From Paramyrothecium sp. XJ0827 (lineage: Eukaryota > Ascomycota > Sordariomycetes > Hypocreales > Stachybotryaceae): a stretch of DNA of 64,000 bases. Of this stretch, positions 33,014-44,699 are shown piece after piece. The translations under genes were made by a program, and so were the position numbers. Position 1 is the stretch's first letter; every line of letters begins with the position of its first letter. Below the pieces are notes generated by a model. It was not told the origin of the DNA and ran no database searches. It saw nothing but the letters and a program-made list of their open reading frames with translations. The DNA is taken from the NCBI GenBank assembly GCA_020881915.1, contig JAJFPB010000005.1, forward strand, positions 2,542,001-2,606,000. The letters are read 5' to 3'.

Positions 33014-34252
33014 TTGATGCGTTGGAAGTTGAGTGACAAATTTTAGTATATATTGCTTAACTGATTTTGCTCGAAGCTTCGAAAGCAAATGGTGGTCAGC
33101 ATATCTGCCATAAAGTCTTAGAAGCGACTTACTTTGTCACACCATGAAATATCTCGATTACGAGAGACTGGCAGGTTGGTGCCTTTGAATCTCTCCCTCG
33201 CTTGTCTTGTTGCCAACTTAATGAGCATTTCCAACTGTTTGTCTCTGAAGCACTCACGGTGTATTCGGCAGATAGGCCATAACCTGTCATGAGTTTCTGT
33301 GCACTTACATTAGGCAAGGTTTACCCAAACCATCTCGGGCTTTACGGAGTATTAAGTGCAACACTGACTTCAAAAGGCTCAACCATCATCCACAAAGTAT
33401 TCATCTCTTCGTCTTTCTGTCTCAATACGATGTTTTCGATACTCATCTTTATACTTGTCCTACCCTACACAAGCACTAGAGAACACCTCTGAGCAATTCA
33501 TATTGGGGGACCCATCTTTGAGCTAAGACTTCTCTCCTGCCGTAGCGTCCTTCAGGCTACCCCGGAACGAACCCACATGAAGCCCCTCTCAGCACAAAAT
33601 AGACCCCTGGGCAGCAACGTTCTCTCACTCGCCTTTGCCGTCCAGCCACTTGAATTTACGGTGAAGGATTAGATGGGACGGGGATCAGCGGAGCGGGCTG
33701 GAAGCCAATCCACCCAGGACGGCTTACCCCCCCAACCCCCCTCTCAATCCTCACTGGCTGAATAGAGGCCGATAGAGAGGACTCCTCTCTGCTGCTGATG
33801 CTGCTGCAACTCATCCGGCCCCCGACCCTGCATTTGCATGTCTTAGCACCGGCTTTCCCAGCTGCACGAACTTTTCCCTGACAAAACCTCCCTCCTTGCC
33901 CGTGGAAAGTCCCAGTCAGCGCGGCTATACTGTCGTTGAGATTGCGAGCGCGAAGCGTACGCGGATTGAACTTTGTGGACTTTTGTTGCGACTTTGATTG
34001 TAGCTTGCTTCCCTCACACTGCGCACTTATCGCCAAGTATACCTCGCCTGCGACAACGTGAGACAGCAGCCTCAACCACTCAGTACCGGGCAGACCAACA
34101 GTTGCCTGACCGGACAAGAACAAGAGCCGCAACTCTCCCATCTGCACCAATTGCCAGGACAAAGACGACCCATTCGTGAATTGCCCATTGACTGGCGATA
34201 ACCCCATCCGTCTCTCCAACTTCCCCCAAACAACCCCCACAACATCGAAACC
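33014..34252. other. Intergenic region, about 1.2 kb
   Basis: Upstream of the tRNA on the minus strand and promoter side of the 34253 gene. The 223-codon minus-strand frame here overlaps that gene's first exon and has no protein features. Nothing else is seen. Confidence 0.45.
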
Positions 34253-35036
34253 ATGGGCTTCCTCGACGCCCTCGCCGGCACCGAGAACCTCTCCGTCATC
34301 TCGGGCGGCGGACACCATCGCCGTCACCGCTCGCGCTCACGCACCCGTCACCACCATAAGAAGCACCGCTCGCGCTCGCGCTCTCGATCCAGCTCCCGCA
34401 ACCGCGGCACCAGCCTCTCTCAGATCTTCGGCTTCGGCGACAGCCACAACAGCCACCATCATCACAAGCACAACTCGTCCCGCGCCTCATTCTTCGGTCT
34501 CGGCGGCAATGGCAGCCGCTCGAGCTTCTTCGGCCAGAGTGAGTCTTTCCTTTCCCCTCCGGCTCTCAAAGTCATAGCGCCGTTGCTCCCATCGTTCTCC
34601 CGTCATGTCCCCACTTGCTACTTGCATCGCCGAGCCCTAACCGTCTGTTCTCCCACTTCTAGACCGCTCCTCGTACTACAAGCGCCAGCCTCGATCCGGG
34701 TTCATGCACCGCGCCTGGAAGCAGCTCAAGAAGATCATCCGTAATCTCGTGCACTACGCCAAGCGGCACCCATGGAAGGTCTTCTTCCTTGTCATCATGC
34801 CTCTCGTCACAGGCGGCGCCCTCACGGCTCTTCTGGCCCGCTTCGGCCTACGCATGCCTCCGTCCCTCGATCGCATGCTTGGCATGGCTTCTCGCGCCGC
34901 ATCGGGCGATCACTTCGGCCTCGTCAACGACGCAGTCCGCATGGCTGGCGATTTTGGCGGCTCGTCGTCCTCAGGCAAGTCTGGTTCCGGCGATCTGTTT
35001 GGCAGTCTTAGCGGCGTGGCCAAGATGTTCTCCTAG
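34253..35036 (+). CDS. His/Ser/Arg-rich protein with one transmembrane segment, unknown function
   Basis: Exons are 34253..34538 and 34663..35036, 219 aa. The first half is low complexity: HRRHRSRSRTRHHHKKHRSR, further SR dipeptides and HHHHKH, resembling SR-type or metal-binding tracts. The second half has a basic helical part (HRAWKQLKKIIRNLVHYAKR), a hydrophobic segment at about residues 126-150 (VFFLVIMPLVTGGALTALLA) and a Gly/Ser-rich tail. The intron of 124 nt is long for this genome. The ATG context (AACCATGG) is strong. The family looks restricted to moulds; I do not recognise a function. Confidence 0.68.
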
Positions 35037-35984
35037 AGGACCCATCTGGCAACTATTTCTTCCTCCGCCCCTCTGGGCATGAATTAGTGTATGGGTAGCG
35101 TTATGTTTGCGCTGTCCTGGCGGCGTTTGGGGCAAATTCTCTCTCGGCATCTCGCCGGGTACGACGACTCTTGTAAGGCATTTTCTCTTTTCCCTAGAAC
35201 GCGCGGTTACCTTTCAACCTGCCTCAAGCTAGTTAGATGGCAGTTCTCAGAACTGAATGAATAGTTTTTTACGATGACCTAAACCCCTGAGTCATGTCCG
35301 GAAGTAGCGGTCCACATAGAGGTGAACAAGTACATGGAATTAGTGAGCACGATGCATTCTTCCACTCTTTTGTAGCATGAGGTAGTCAGCACACATTTCA
35401 TTATTAGATAGCTTTAAAAGCTACCCTCATACTCTAGGCTTGACCTGCTGCCACAACCCAGAGTTGTACTAAGAACTATGCCCTACAAAGACTGGTAGAT
35501 AGTCTCGTCGGCTTCCCCTAAAGCAATGCTTGGAAGAACAGCAGGAAAGCAAAACAAGCCAGTGTCCTGGCTCCGCTCCTGCAGCGCCAACCGGATGGTC
35601 TGGCAACATGGGCGCGCTGATGCATTTCGCAAAGCCTGTCATGTCCCCTTCTTGAACGCCGAACCCCGTTTCCTTCAGAAAAAATGTGTCGGAATAATGC
35701 CTCGATTTCCGCTTACCTCCCCCTAATGCCAAATGATTTCTTCCGCCAACGGCTCCTACACGTGGCCCATGCCCTGCAATCTCCGATATCTTCTGTAGCT
35801 CTGACAATTTGTTGACGAGACCCAACGCCAAGTAGGTAAGAATCTTCTTGCGAAATGGCTGGGGCCAATATGCATAAATAAAAAATGTGCAATATAATAT
35901 GAGCATATACAATCGTGAACCATATTTAGGTCATTGAAGATAGGGTTCCCCTCAGTGGTCAACTGTTCGTTGTATTCTTGACCT
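35037..35984. other. Intergenic, convergent 3' ends
   Basis: About 950 bp. A weak 147-codon minus-strand frame (35469..35912) lacks recognisable features. Probably 3' UTRs and spacer. Confidence 0.45.
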
Positions 35985-38795
35985 CTAGCTTGGTGTGCCT
36001 TCTTTATTCGACTTCCAGAACTGCATTAGTTTGCTCAGTCGCTTCGTCCTGCTGGTCTTGGATTTTGTTCTCTCTGCTTCATCGCTCATCGGGACCTCCA
36101 TGGATAGCTTGCTTCTCTCACCGTGTGAGCTGCTGATGAGCCGACTGAGGCTGGCAAGGCTTGAACGTCTGCGCCCAAAAGCTGAAGAGACCGACACTGG
36201 CCGCTGTTCGCGAAGGGCAGGCCGTGGCATCCGCAGGTTCGGTGTGTAGGCGCTATCCCGGGTCATTGTCGAGTTGCTTGATGTCAGTGAGGGGATGTCG
36301 TAATCCACCGACAACCTGACTTCTGGGCCTGGTTCTCCCAAGAGTAGTGACTGGAAATTCGTTTCGTCAGCAACGGATGACGGCGCTGTCGAAATCCTTT
36401 GTGCGTCGATGGAGACCGGAGACCTCGGCGATGGAAAAGAAGATGCGTGGCTCATAGAGTATGGGCTGATTGGGATCGTGGCTGGGTTGCCATTTCGGGG
36501 GCCGGACTCAGCCGATGATGAATCCTGCTTCGTTAGGGGTAGGATTGTATGATCTGCCGGCTCTGCGTTGCCATGCGACAAGTTGGCACGAGTTGACGAG
36601 GGCTCCTCAGTGATCGGGTTCTCTTGCAGCGACGTTCTTGAACGCTCCGCCCGAATCGAGTGGGCGCTTGACTGATCCTTGTCGCTCAGACTGGAACCCT
36701 GTCTTCTGACAGCAAGTGGAGTGTCTTGGTTGTCGATGATAAACTCCTTTTGTGGTACGGCTGGCGGAGTTACATCACCATCAGAATGGTCGTCTCTCTC
36801 GGCGTGCCGGGCGGCCCGCCTGTTCCTTGCATCGGCAGCGGACTCATCGTCCTCCTCATCCTCTTCAAACACGTCCGCCATGGTTGAACTGCTCCCAAAG
36901 CGATGAAGCGCCGACCTTCCGGCGTCAAAAGGTGGCAGATCGGGAGCGGACTCAGCACGCCGGTGGTAGTGCATACCTGGTCCGCTGAAACCCTTGAGAC
37001 CCTGAGCACTGTGGAGCCGCCGTTTTCCGACATTACCCGCAGCGCGTTGAGCTGCTTCCCATTCCGGGTTGTGCGGCAATGGAGTGTTGAAGGGACCGAG
37101 GGCGGCGTCCAAGTCGATCATTGGGAGTGTGCTGTCTTCTCCGCGACGCTTTGAGCCGTCAGAGGTTCGCGGCGGTGTTGCTGATGCCGTGATGGTAACC
37201 GTAGGAGTGGTCGTCACGGGACTATGCACAGAGGAAGCCTCCATCTTCTCTTCATCGTCCTCAAGGGATAACGCGGGAGCTGGAGGCGTGGGTGGACGGT
37301 CAGCAACGTCATATTGTTTCTGGCTTTTCGATTTGCGAGGAAGAATAGAGCCAGTCCAACCCTTTGACTTTGACTTGTTCTTTTTGGTCTTCTTCTTTTG
37401 TTTCTTGGCTTTTGTCTTGGCCTGTCCGTCGTCTGTTCCATCTACGGCAGACTCTGAACCATGCTCAGAGGACGAGCCTACCGAGACGGCTCGGGGTGTG
37501 GAGCTTGATGAGCTGGAACTGGAAGGCCGAATCTTTGTCGGTGATCCAGAAGCCGTGAAAGGTTCCAGACCAAAGAAGGACCAGCGCTTGAACGACTTCG
37601 AGGGGCTAGGAGTCGTGGGAGTGACTGCCGAAGCTTCAGACACGTCCAGGAGAGCAGGAATCGAGTTTCGTCGCTTGGGGGATGCGGTCTGGGTGCCATG
37701 AATCGCAGGCTCCTGGGTCCTTTCTAGGATGGCGCCGGCCGTGCTCGGCCTCGACTCATTCAAATCTTTAGTTGGACTTCGTGACAACGGAGCCGGGCTT
37801 TCACGCCCGCTTGGGGAGGCCGCCGACACAACAGAAGAGATGCTCCCAGAAACAGAATGTCCTGGCCGGGCGGTCGCCACGCTAGAAGTATCGCTCGACA
37901 CCATTGACAATGGTCGAGGGATAAATTCCAGAGTGTCGGAGAATCCGACTCGAGCTCTCGCAGGCTTTGGTGCTTGCCCGTCACTTTCGGTAGGGGAAGG
38001 CGTCTCAACAGAGGTCTCGGTCTCCAACGGTTCCATGGGAAACCGAAACGATTCCAGATCTTTCGGTGATTCCGCTTGGATGTTAAGGGTATCCATGGTG
38101 TGCTCGAAGTTTGTCGGACTGGTGGGAGCACTGCTGCCTTTCAGCATCGAGCGGTCGAACGGAGGACTGAGATTTGGCAGGTCGTTGATTGAGATTGCTG
38201 CGCTTGACATTCCCCGGCGATGCCCTCTCTTGGGTGGCTGAAAGGTAGGCGAAGCAAAACCACTCTCGGATCTGGTTGGGCTGGTACTCATCACCGCGAT
38301 TGAATTCCCTTCTCGGAGACGACCACCCACAAACTCGCTCCCGCCTCTCCTGTGACCGTGACCTGCTGGCCGGGCGGGCGAGGGCAAGTCGTTCTTTGGC
38401 GAGTAAGGCGATGTAGGAGGACTGAGCAAAAGCGGCGTATTGGGGTCGGGTGGGAGCGAGGCGCCCGGATTGAAGGTGAAGTCTGGTAGAGCCACGCTGC
38501 CTGCCCTTCGAGGCCTCTCAGCGTTCTCAGCTTTTGGGCTCGGAAGTTTATGCTGTGGCTCAATCGCAGACATTGGTCGTCGTGCAGCTGCTCGTGGCTG
38601 AGAGGGAGGGAGGGAAGGAGTCGAGTCAAGCCGAGCGGGAAAGACGAAATGTGGGTTCGGCGGAGGAAGATGAGGATCCTGTGTCCGGGGGACAGACGAT
38701 GCGTCGGCCGGGCCATCGTAGGGATCGCTTATGTGGGAGGGCATGTTCATATTCGAGGCATCGGCGGCCGGCTCGGGGCCATAAGCGGCTGCCAT
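35985..38795 (-). CDS. Large Ser/Pro-rich disordered protein (often annotated as 'cell wall proline-rich protein')
   Basis: Single exon, 936 aa, starting at the first ATG of the frame (38795). The sequence is mostly disordered and rich in Ser, Pro, Arg and Thr, with many SP/TP sites. There is a repeated RRG-type block: GHRRGGSEF near residue 145 and KRGHRRGMS near residue 190. A polybasic run KTKAKKQKKKTKKNKSKSKG sits in the middle and RRRSSLASLSRLISSS near the C-terminus. No signal peptide or membrane segment is visible, so a cell-wall location, implied by the usual database name, is not supported. The many basophilic and proline-directed sites suggest a phosphorylated scaffold or signalling protein; that is inference. 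Confidence 0.72.
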   Translation of the reverse strand: MAAAYGPEPAADASNMNMPSHISDPYDGPADASSVPRTQDPHLPPPNPHFVFPARLDSTPSLPPSQPRAAARRPMSAIEPQHKLPSPKAENAERPRRAGSVALPDFTFNPGASLPPDPNTPLLLSPPTSPYSPKNDLPSPARPAGHGHRRGGSEFVGGRLREGNSIAVMSTSPTRSESGFASPTFQPPKRGHRRGMSSAAISINDLPNLSPPFDRSMLKGSSAPTSPTNFEHTMDTLNIQAESPKDLESFRFPMEPLETETSVETPSPTESDGQAPKPARARVGFSDTLEFIPRPLSMVSSDTSSVATARPGHSVSGSISSVVSAASPSGRESPAPLSRSPTKDLNESRPSTAGAILERTQEPAIHGTQTASPKRRNSIPALLDVSEASAVTPTTPSPSKSFKRWSFFGLEPFTASGSPTKIRPSSSSSSSSTPRAVSVGSSSEHGSESAVDGTDDGQAKTKAKKQKKKTKKNKSKSKGWTGSILPRKSKSQKQYDVADRPPTPPAPALSLEDDEEKMEASSVHSPVTTTPTVTITASATPPRTSDGSKRRGEDSTLPMIDLDAALGPFNTPLPHNPEWEAAQRAAGNVGKRRLHSAQGLKGFSGPGMHYHRRAESAPDLPPFDAGRSALHRFGSSSTMADVFEEDEEDDESAADARNRRAARHAERDDHSDGDVTPPAVPQKEFIIDNQDTPLAVRRQGSSLSDKDQSSAHSIRAERSRTSLQENPITEEPSSTRANLSHGNAEPADHTILPLTKQDSSSAESGPRNGNPATIPISPYSMSHASSFPSPRSPVSIDAQRISTAPSSVADETNFQSLLLGEPGPEVRLSVDYDIPSLTSSNSTMTRDSAYTPNLRMPRPALREQRPVSVSSAFGRRRSSLASLSRLISSSHGERSKLSMEVPMSDEAERTKSKTSRTKRLSKLMQFWKSNKEGTPS

Positions 38796-41700
38796 TTTCC
38801 CTCGAGCCGCGCGGCGGCAAGGAACAATACTCTGTATTTGCAAGGTTTAGGAGGACATAGGTGTACCGTTCTGCTACTACCAAGGGTGGTAGTTTCGGTG
38901 TGTTTTGTCGGTCCTTGTGCTTCTAAATGCAAATCTATCGTCGAGGGGACAAACAAAGGCTGTTGATCCCGAATTAAAATCTAAATGAATGACTTTGAAT
39001 TAGCACAAGAGCCTGCGGTAATTGTGAAGTATTGTAGTGAGCCCTGTACTGTAGAAAGGGGTGGGAAATGATGGTTGTGGAATTGGTGATCGAAGTTGGC
39101 CAGCAAAGCAACCAGCCTCGTCGGCAGGCCACCGGTTCGATCGGGAAACGGCTAGGGAACACCAACCTGGCAGAAATGGTAAATGCAGATGCTGATGAAT
39201 ACAAAGCCAGGCTCCAAAATTGAATAATGAGTGGACGGTCAAGACCAGCAACAACTCGAGATGAGATTGAAGCCGGAATCGTACCAGGAGGATTGTGGAA
39301 GGGGGGAGAGAGGATGGAGAGGGACTCGCAACAGAGTGTAGGCGCGTGAATGGAGAAGAGGGGAGAAGAGATGCTCGAGACTGGACGAGGAAAAGGTAAA
39401 ATTGAGTTGGGTCTGGGTCTGGGCCTGGTTCAGGCTTAGCGTGGGAATCCGTAGTCGAGATAAGGTACGTACCGGTTGCCCAGCACACTGATCAAGGTAC
39501 CTCCCTACCTCGAGCGCCCTGGGTTGCGCCGATACCTTGCGCTGCACAACGGTGCCAAAAAGCGACCCCGTCGCCCAGGTACCTGCATTACAAGCGCTCG
39601 TACCTGTGATCATTTGCCTAACCCAATACTGCTCCATGCTGTAGCCTTCAGGTATCATCCGCTCTTCCTCTTCTTCTGGGGCATCCACGAGGACTTACAT
39701 TACAACTAGGCGTACTCCCACTACCTTACCTGCTCCCCTCCGGTAGGGACGGAAATATTGACGGCGCTAGCAGTTTAGCTGGAAGCCGGGATTCGAGGAT
39801 GCAGCCACCAGTGGGAATACCAAGGCCATTGTACTGCATGTAACGACGGATGGTCCTGATTCGACCCTTGACGTTGTCTGTTCGGGCTCATACCTGCTCC
39901 CTTTGGCACGAGGCGGCGGTCTAATTGCGAGTCTAAGGTAGGCAACGCGCCCGGGAGACTAATTTTGCGGTACTATACCCTCTGCCTACTACCTATGTTA
40001 GGGAGGTAACTTATGGATACCTTGATTTAGGAAGGACGTGATAATGTGAGGCCACACTATAGGTGCCTGTAGGCGCAGTGAGACAGGGCTGCTCGCAGAC
40101 TTGCAACCGCCGGAACAAAGGATCAGAATGGTGACCTGGGCAACACACCCCGGCTGGAGCAACCAGCGAGCTGCCGACTGTGGGTTTTTGAGGAGTTCCA
40201 TGGCAGAAACGGTGACGAGGGTTTCACGAGACATGGTGCCAAGTGGGTGACAGAAAAAGCGAGACTGCATAGTGAATGATTCTAGAGTTTCTTGTCCCTT
40301 TGTTGTTTCCCTGCCTTTAGCGACATGTACGATAGTGAGCAGGCAAGAATATAATATGGTCGTCATATTCCACGCAATGACTGTATCAAAGCCATCCTCT
40401 CTCAGTCTATCTCAAGTATGCATTCTAAGGACATTGGAACCGTGGATGTCTTGCAGTCACGCCTTTTCTGTCGTCCACTTCCGGGTGCCCATGAAAGACC
40501 TGGAAGGGGAGACATCGCATGTTTCGCACCTACCTCGACGGTGTTTTGCTAATCCTGTTACAGTACAGAGGCGTCTCAAGAATCTGATACAACAATATGG
40601 GACGAAGTTCCTACATCGAAAATCTGGCAACCGAGGCCTGCGATGCACCACTACGCCCTCGATCCAGGACGGCACCTCACTTTCTCTTGGAGAGCAGTCC
40701 TCGAAGCCATCACCAAAAGTTTCGGCTGCAAACTACAGCAGCGGTACATCGCTTGCATGTACCTCGCTGTCCAGCGCGAGCGACCCAAGCTCGGGTTCGT
40801 CCCTCTGGCGAGCAGGTACCTATAGGCTGTAGCGCTGAGTGGAGCACACTAACAATGGGCCCCCCCTTGGCCTTGCGTTTGTCCCCTGGAGACGTGACGA
40901 CCGCATATTGATTGAACGTGGGGGACCCTGGCTCCCAGACACCGAACAGCCCGCTGACGCTATTTATTGTCGGCCTCGAAATCGAGGATCCGCTTTTATG
41001 TCTTGACGGTGTGCTGTAGCGGTTGAAGGAACAGACAGTTGCCTTTTGGTGCTGTACCGCCTGGTTCACCGCCTGGTCCTGCGTGCGCCGACCTGGACCG
41101 CACGCAGTCGTTGTTTTCGACTCGGTCCTCAAATGGCGACCCCGGTCCAAAAGCATTTCCCCCGTCCCCTGCGACTACTAAAACCGGTCACGGGATATGC
41201 ACTAGGTGCTGCAGGATGCAGCTGAGTCCTGATACTGCAATGCTGAACAGATGTGCAGTCCAGGATTGCGGCTGCAGGCACACGGCCACTTAAACCTGAC
41301 AAGGGGGCGCACGGGCGTTGGCGGGCCCCGAAAGATGAGATGACGGGCAAATCAGATGCCTTAGCTCCGCCCAGAAAATCCCCAGCACCGATGCCAGAAA
41401 CAGGCCTCCACACATGACATTGCCAATGCGGATCCGATGGGATTTTTCCTCCCACGATTAGCGCGACCCCTTTACATTAATTCGAGCAAACTTGTACCGC
41501 CTGGTCCAGACGAGGTGCATCAGCGCAATATCGGCACAATCCACATTCTTTGATTGGCGTTGCCGTATTGCAGTACAGTGTGCGCCTAAGCCCATGAGCC
41601 CGAGTCGGCCTTCAAAGCCTCGTAGGTGAGGGATCCTGGGCATCCATGTGAAGGGGCGGCAGATCACAATCGAACCGTATTCCGTCGGCGGCACCACCGA

Positions 41701-44207
41701 ATTCCTATCCTTGGTCTTGTGGACGTAATTGCTCCGCAGCTGCTGTACTGCCCGAGACAGGGTTCCAGGTGTTTGACCGTCAAGTCGGTGTCAACCAGGG
41801 ATTTGAGATGATGATTCCTGCACGTCTGCTTCAGTGGCTCCACGATCTCTTTCAATGCTGCATGTTTCAGCCTCGGTTGATGTATTTTTGGCTTCTCGTT
41901 TTTCTCATATTCATGCAACGGGGCCTACGCACCAAGAGCTCGAGAATGCAATCTCCTCATTCGCCAGTGATGGTCGTCATGAAAAAGGCTCTGTCGCGCT
42001 CGGCTTGGGGCACTTTCATCTCCCAAGTAATCTCACAAGATTGTGGCAATTACCGCTCCGATTTTTTCTACTGGTTTCTTTTTCATTTTTTCATACTGTA
42101 GGAATTTTTTGATCCATTTCTACTCTCACGTAGGTAGTGTAGCTTTTCCTAATTTTATGGGCACGAGTAGAGCAATACGAGGTGTGCGACTACTGATACA
42201 TCTACCTCTCAAAGCCTTGACATGCTGAATAACTTGGCACGGCTAGCCTCCCTTCCACGAGTCGATGCTGTGATGAGTGGGTTAAATGCCGGAAGCACAC
42301 TTCAAACATGTATGCACCGGCTAACATAATTCGAATCACTGGTGATTGCTCCAAACTATTGTTACCAAGCGTGCTGTTCCCAGCATTCTTATTATGGCTG
42401 CGCCTCAATGATGCCGACACAACTCGATGAACATCTTGTTTGACTTGCAATAATCGGTACGACATGTTAGATCGTTGGCCGTCCAACCAGTCTCCAAAGA
42501 GCGAGTTACCAGGGTATCAGTGGTCCAAACCCCTATTGATGGAGACAGTTGGTCATACAGTGCTAAACCGTTCGAGGAAGCATCCAAACCAGGGGGTTCA
42601 GATCACCTACATGAACCTTGGCGTGCCAAGGTGTCAGATCACCAATATTTACTCGAGCAATAGCGGTTGATGACGAGCATCTTCTCCATCACTAATGAAC
42701 CATTGTTTCGTTTCTCAAAGAGCCTCGTAGAGACGGCACATCAGTTCCGCGTCGTGAAGTTTCTCGATCCACTTAATGCTGTTGCCAAGGCCTGCTACCT
42801 GAAGTCGCTCTTGGTAATGAAAATCCTTGAAATTACCGAGCTGCCTGCTGTCCATTCACATTGCACGAGTGAACAAAACCCTTTGCAGCTCATCAATTGA
42901 AGGTTGAAACGGTGTATCGCAACAATTCCTTTTCTTATTTGCAATCTTGCCACTGTTACATTCGCATTCTAGGGGAAATGATAGTGTGCATGAACATATT
43001 AATCCTTCTACACCGTTGTCAATTCTACCAGTGATAGTAAGGCTTGCTTCTCGTGACATTGCTCGTGTTTTCGGACATGAACAAACGACGAAGGGCCCTT
43101 CGGGATGTATGCCTCGTGAATCAGCCTCGGATGAGCTGGGGGTTTGTGATATGCTAGTCCCACTTCATCTGGAATTCCGAATACTCTAAAAACTAGAAGC
43201 CCCTAGATATCGTCATACGTCCGGGATACGGGTACGCGGTTGAACCGTTGATTTTTGACGATCCACTCATCCCATCATTCCGGTCCGAGCAAGAAGCTGA
43301 TGGGCGAGGGAGGCTGAGCGTATTATCCCTGTCAGTGAGGCGGTGTCTGATTCTCAGTGCACCCTATCCTCAACACAATACGAGAACTCGGCGCTCAGTC
43401 ATACCCGCTTGATCGTCTATGCTGAAATCTTCGGAGTCCTGCACCGTGAAACTTCACAGCCAACCCACGATCCGTGCATAGGTAGCTGTTGACGACTCGG
43501 AGAAAATCCTTTCGATGCATCTTCCAGGAACCATGACTGCAGTACCTGACAATAATAGCCGTTCTGGGTCGAAGACCCCATGTCGGCCTTCCCGAGCGGC
43601 CGACACCATAATCTTGAATTGCCGTCCGCTTGCAGGCATCCAGCTATTCCGTTGAATAACGGTCTGTTCTATGTATCGCTAATTATCTTATACATGAGGC
43701 ATCCGCATCTTTCCGTCCTGGTAGGTGACTACTCTCAAGCGTACATGCACATGTTCGCACCAGGTAAACGACAGAGATTTATCTCATCAGTACCACTGGC
43801 TGATCAGCAGATATCCGATATGGGTAGCGATTGCGACAAAAAATACTTGGCAATCCTTCATGCAATTCTGTACTTGGGCATGTCTGCTGCACAGGAAATG
43901 AGCAAACATTGGCATGGGACATCTTTTAATCTGAACGGTGAAAGATTGGAGATGACAACAGGTTGCCCCTTATTCCCGCCTCCCCCCCTTTATTTAGCAA
44001 TGCAGATCAAAGGACCCTGAAGGGCCTCTATCCAACGTGGGGTAGAGGTACAAGGTACAATGGCAGGATCTCATGGAGAGCCCACACCGCCTTCAGATTT
44101 CTGCCCCACACAACGCGATAAGATATGGCAGAAAATTTCGTGGTTCCTAATATTGGATGCTGCAGCCTCTCAACGATTGAGGTATCGACGCCCTTGATAT
44201 CGACAAA
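38796..44207. other. Gene-poor region, about 5.4 kb
   Basis: No recognisable gene, RNA or transposon was found. It includes the promoter of the Ser/Pro-rich gene with AAGGTACCT palindromes (39494..39502, 40814..40821). Open frames of 60-190 codons occur on both strands, none with a known motif. The small frame 40643..40825 (+) has a protein-like composition but no recognised homology. Base composition is lower in GC from about 41.7 to 44.2 kb. Confidence 0.5.
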
Positions 44208-44699
44208 ATGACCACAGAGACGGCACTGAGCGCGCCTGCGCCTGAGCGCACCGAGAAACAACTTGGGATGCGCAAGAACGGTTTGTGCCACCATTCTACT
44301 GCTTAGTACCCCTTGCCATCGGCAACTGACAAGCAACCCTCAATCAAGGCAAACAATGGCACCCACCAAAGAAGGCTTTCAGGCCTACCTCTGGCCTGTC
44401 GACGTTCGAGAAAAGAGCCAAAGAGCGTGCTGCTATGGCGCAGATGAAGGCAAAGGAGAAAGAGATGAAGGACGAGAAGGAGGAAGAACGTCAGGTAGGC
44501 ATCATCGCCGTGGGCAATAGGTGTCGCCAATCGCATCTTACTGACGGTTGTCTTGCAGCGTCGTATCCAGGCCCTCCGAGAGAAGAGACAGAAGAAGGAG
44601 GAGAATGAGCGCTACGAGAAGATGGCCGAGAAGATGCACCGCAAGCGGGTGGAGCGGTTGAAGCGGAAGGAGAAGAGGAATAAGCTTATCAATTCCTGA
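44208..44699 (+). CDS. CGR1: rRNA-processing protein Cgr1
   Basis: Exons are 44208..44280, 44349..44494 and 44559..44699, 119 aa, the family length. Cgr1 is a small nucleolar protein needed for pre-60S rRNA processing. The splice across intron 1 restores the signature [20 protein letters not shown], with a CTGAC branch site. The rest is the typical charged helix: [40 protein letters not shown] and [21 protein letters not shown] at the end. No single open frame shows this protein because each exon is short. It lies just downstream of the gene-poor region. Confidence 0.94.

Noticed and set aside
39121..39155. CCGGTTCGATCGG, another box B-like word
   Set aside because: It is a short palindrome without acceptor or anticodon arms around it.
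40597..40911. Small overlapping frames (MGRSSY..., MHHYALDP...) in the gene-poor region
   Set aside because: The second is somewhat protein-like, but no domain, intron structure or homology could be recognised.
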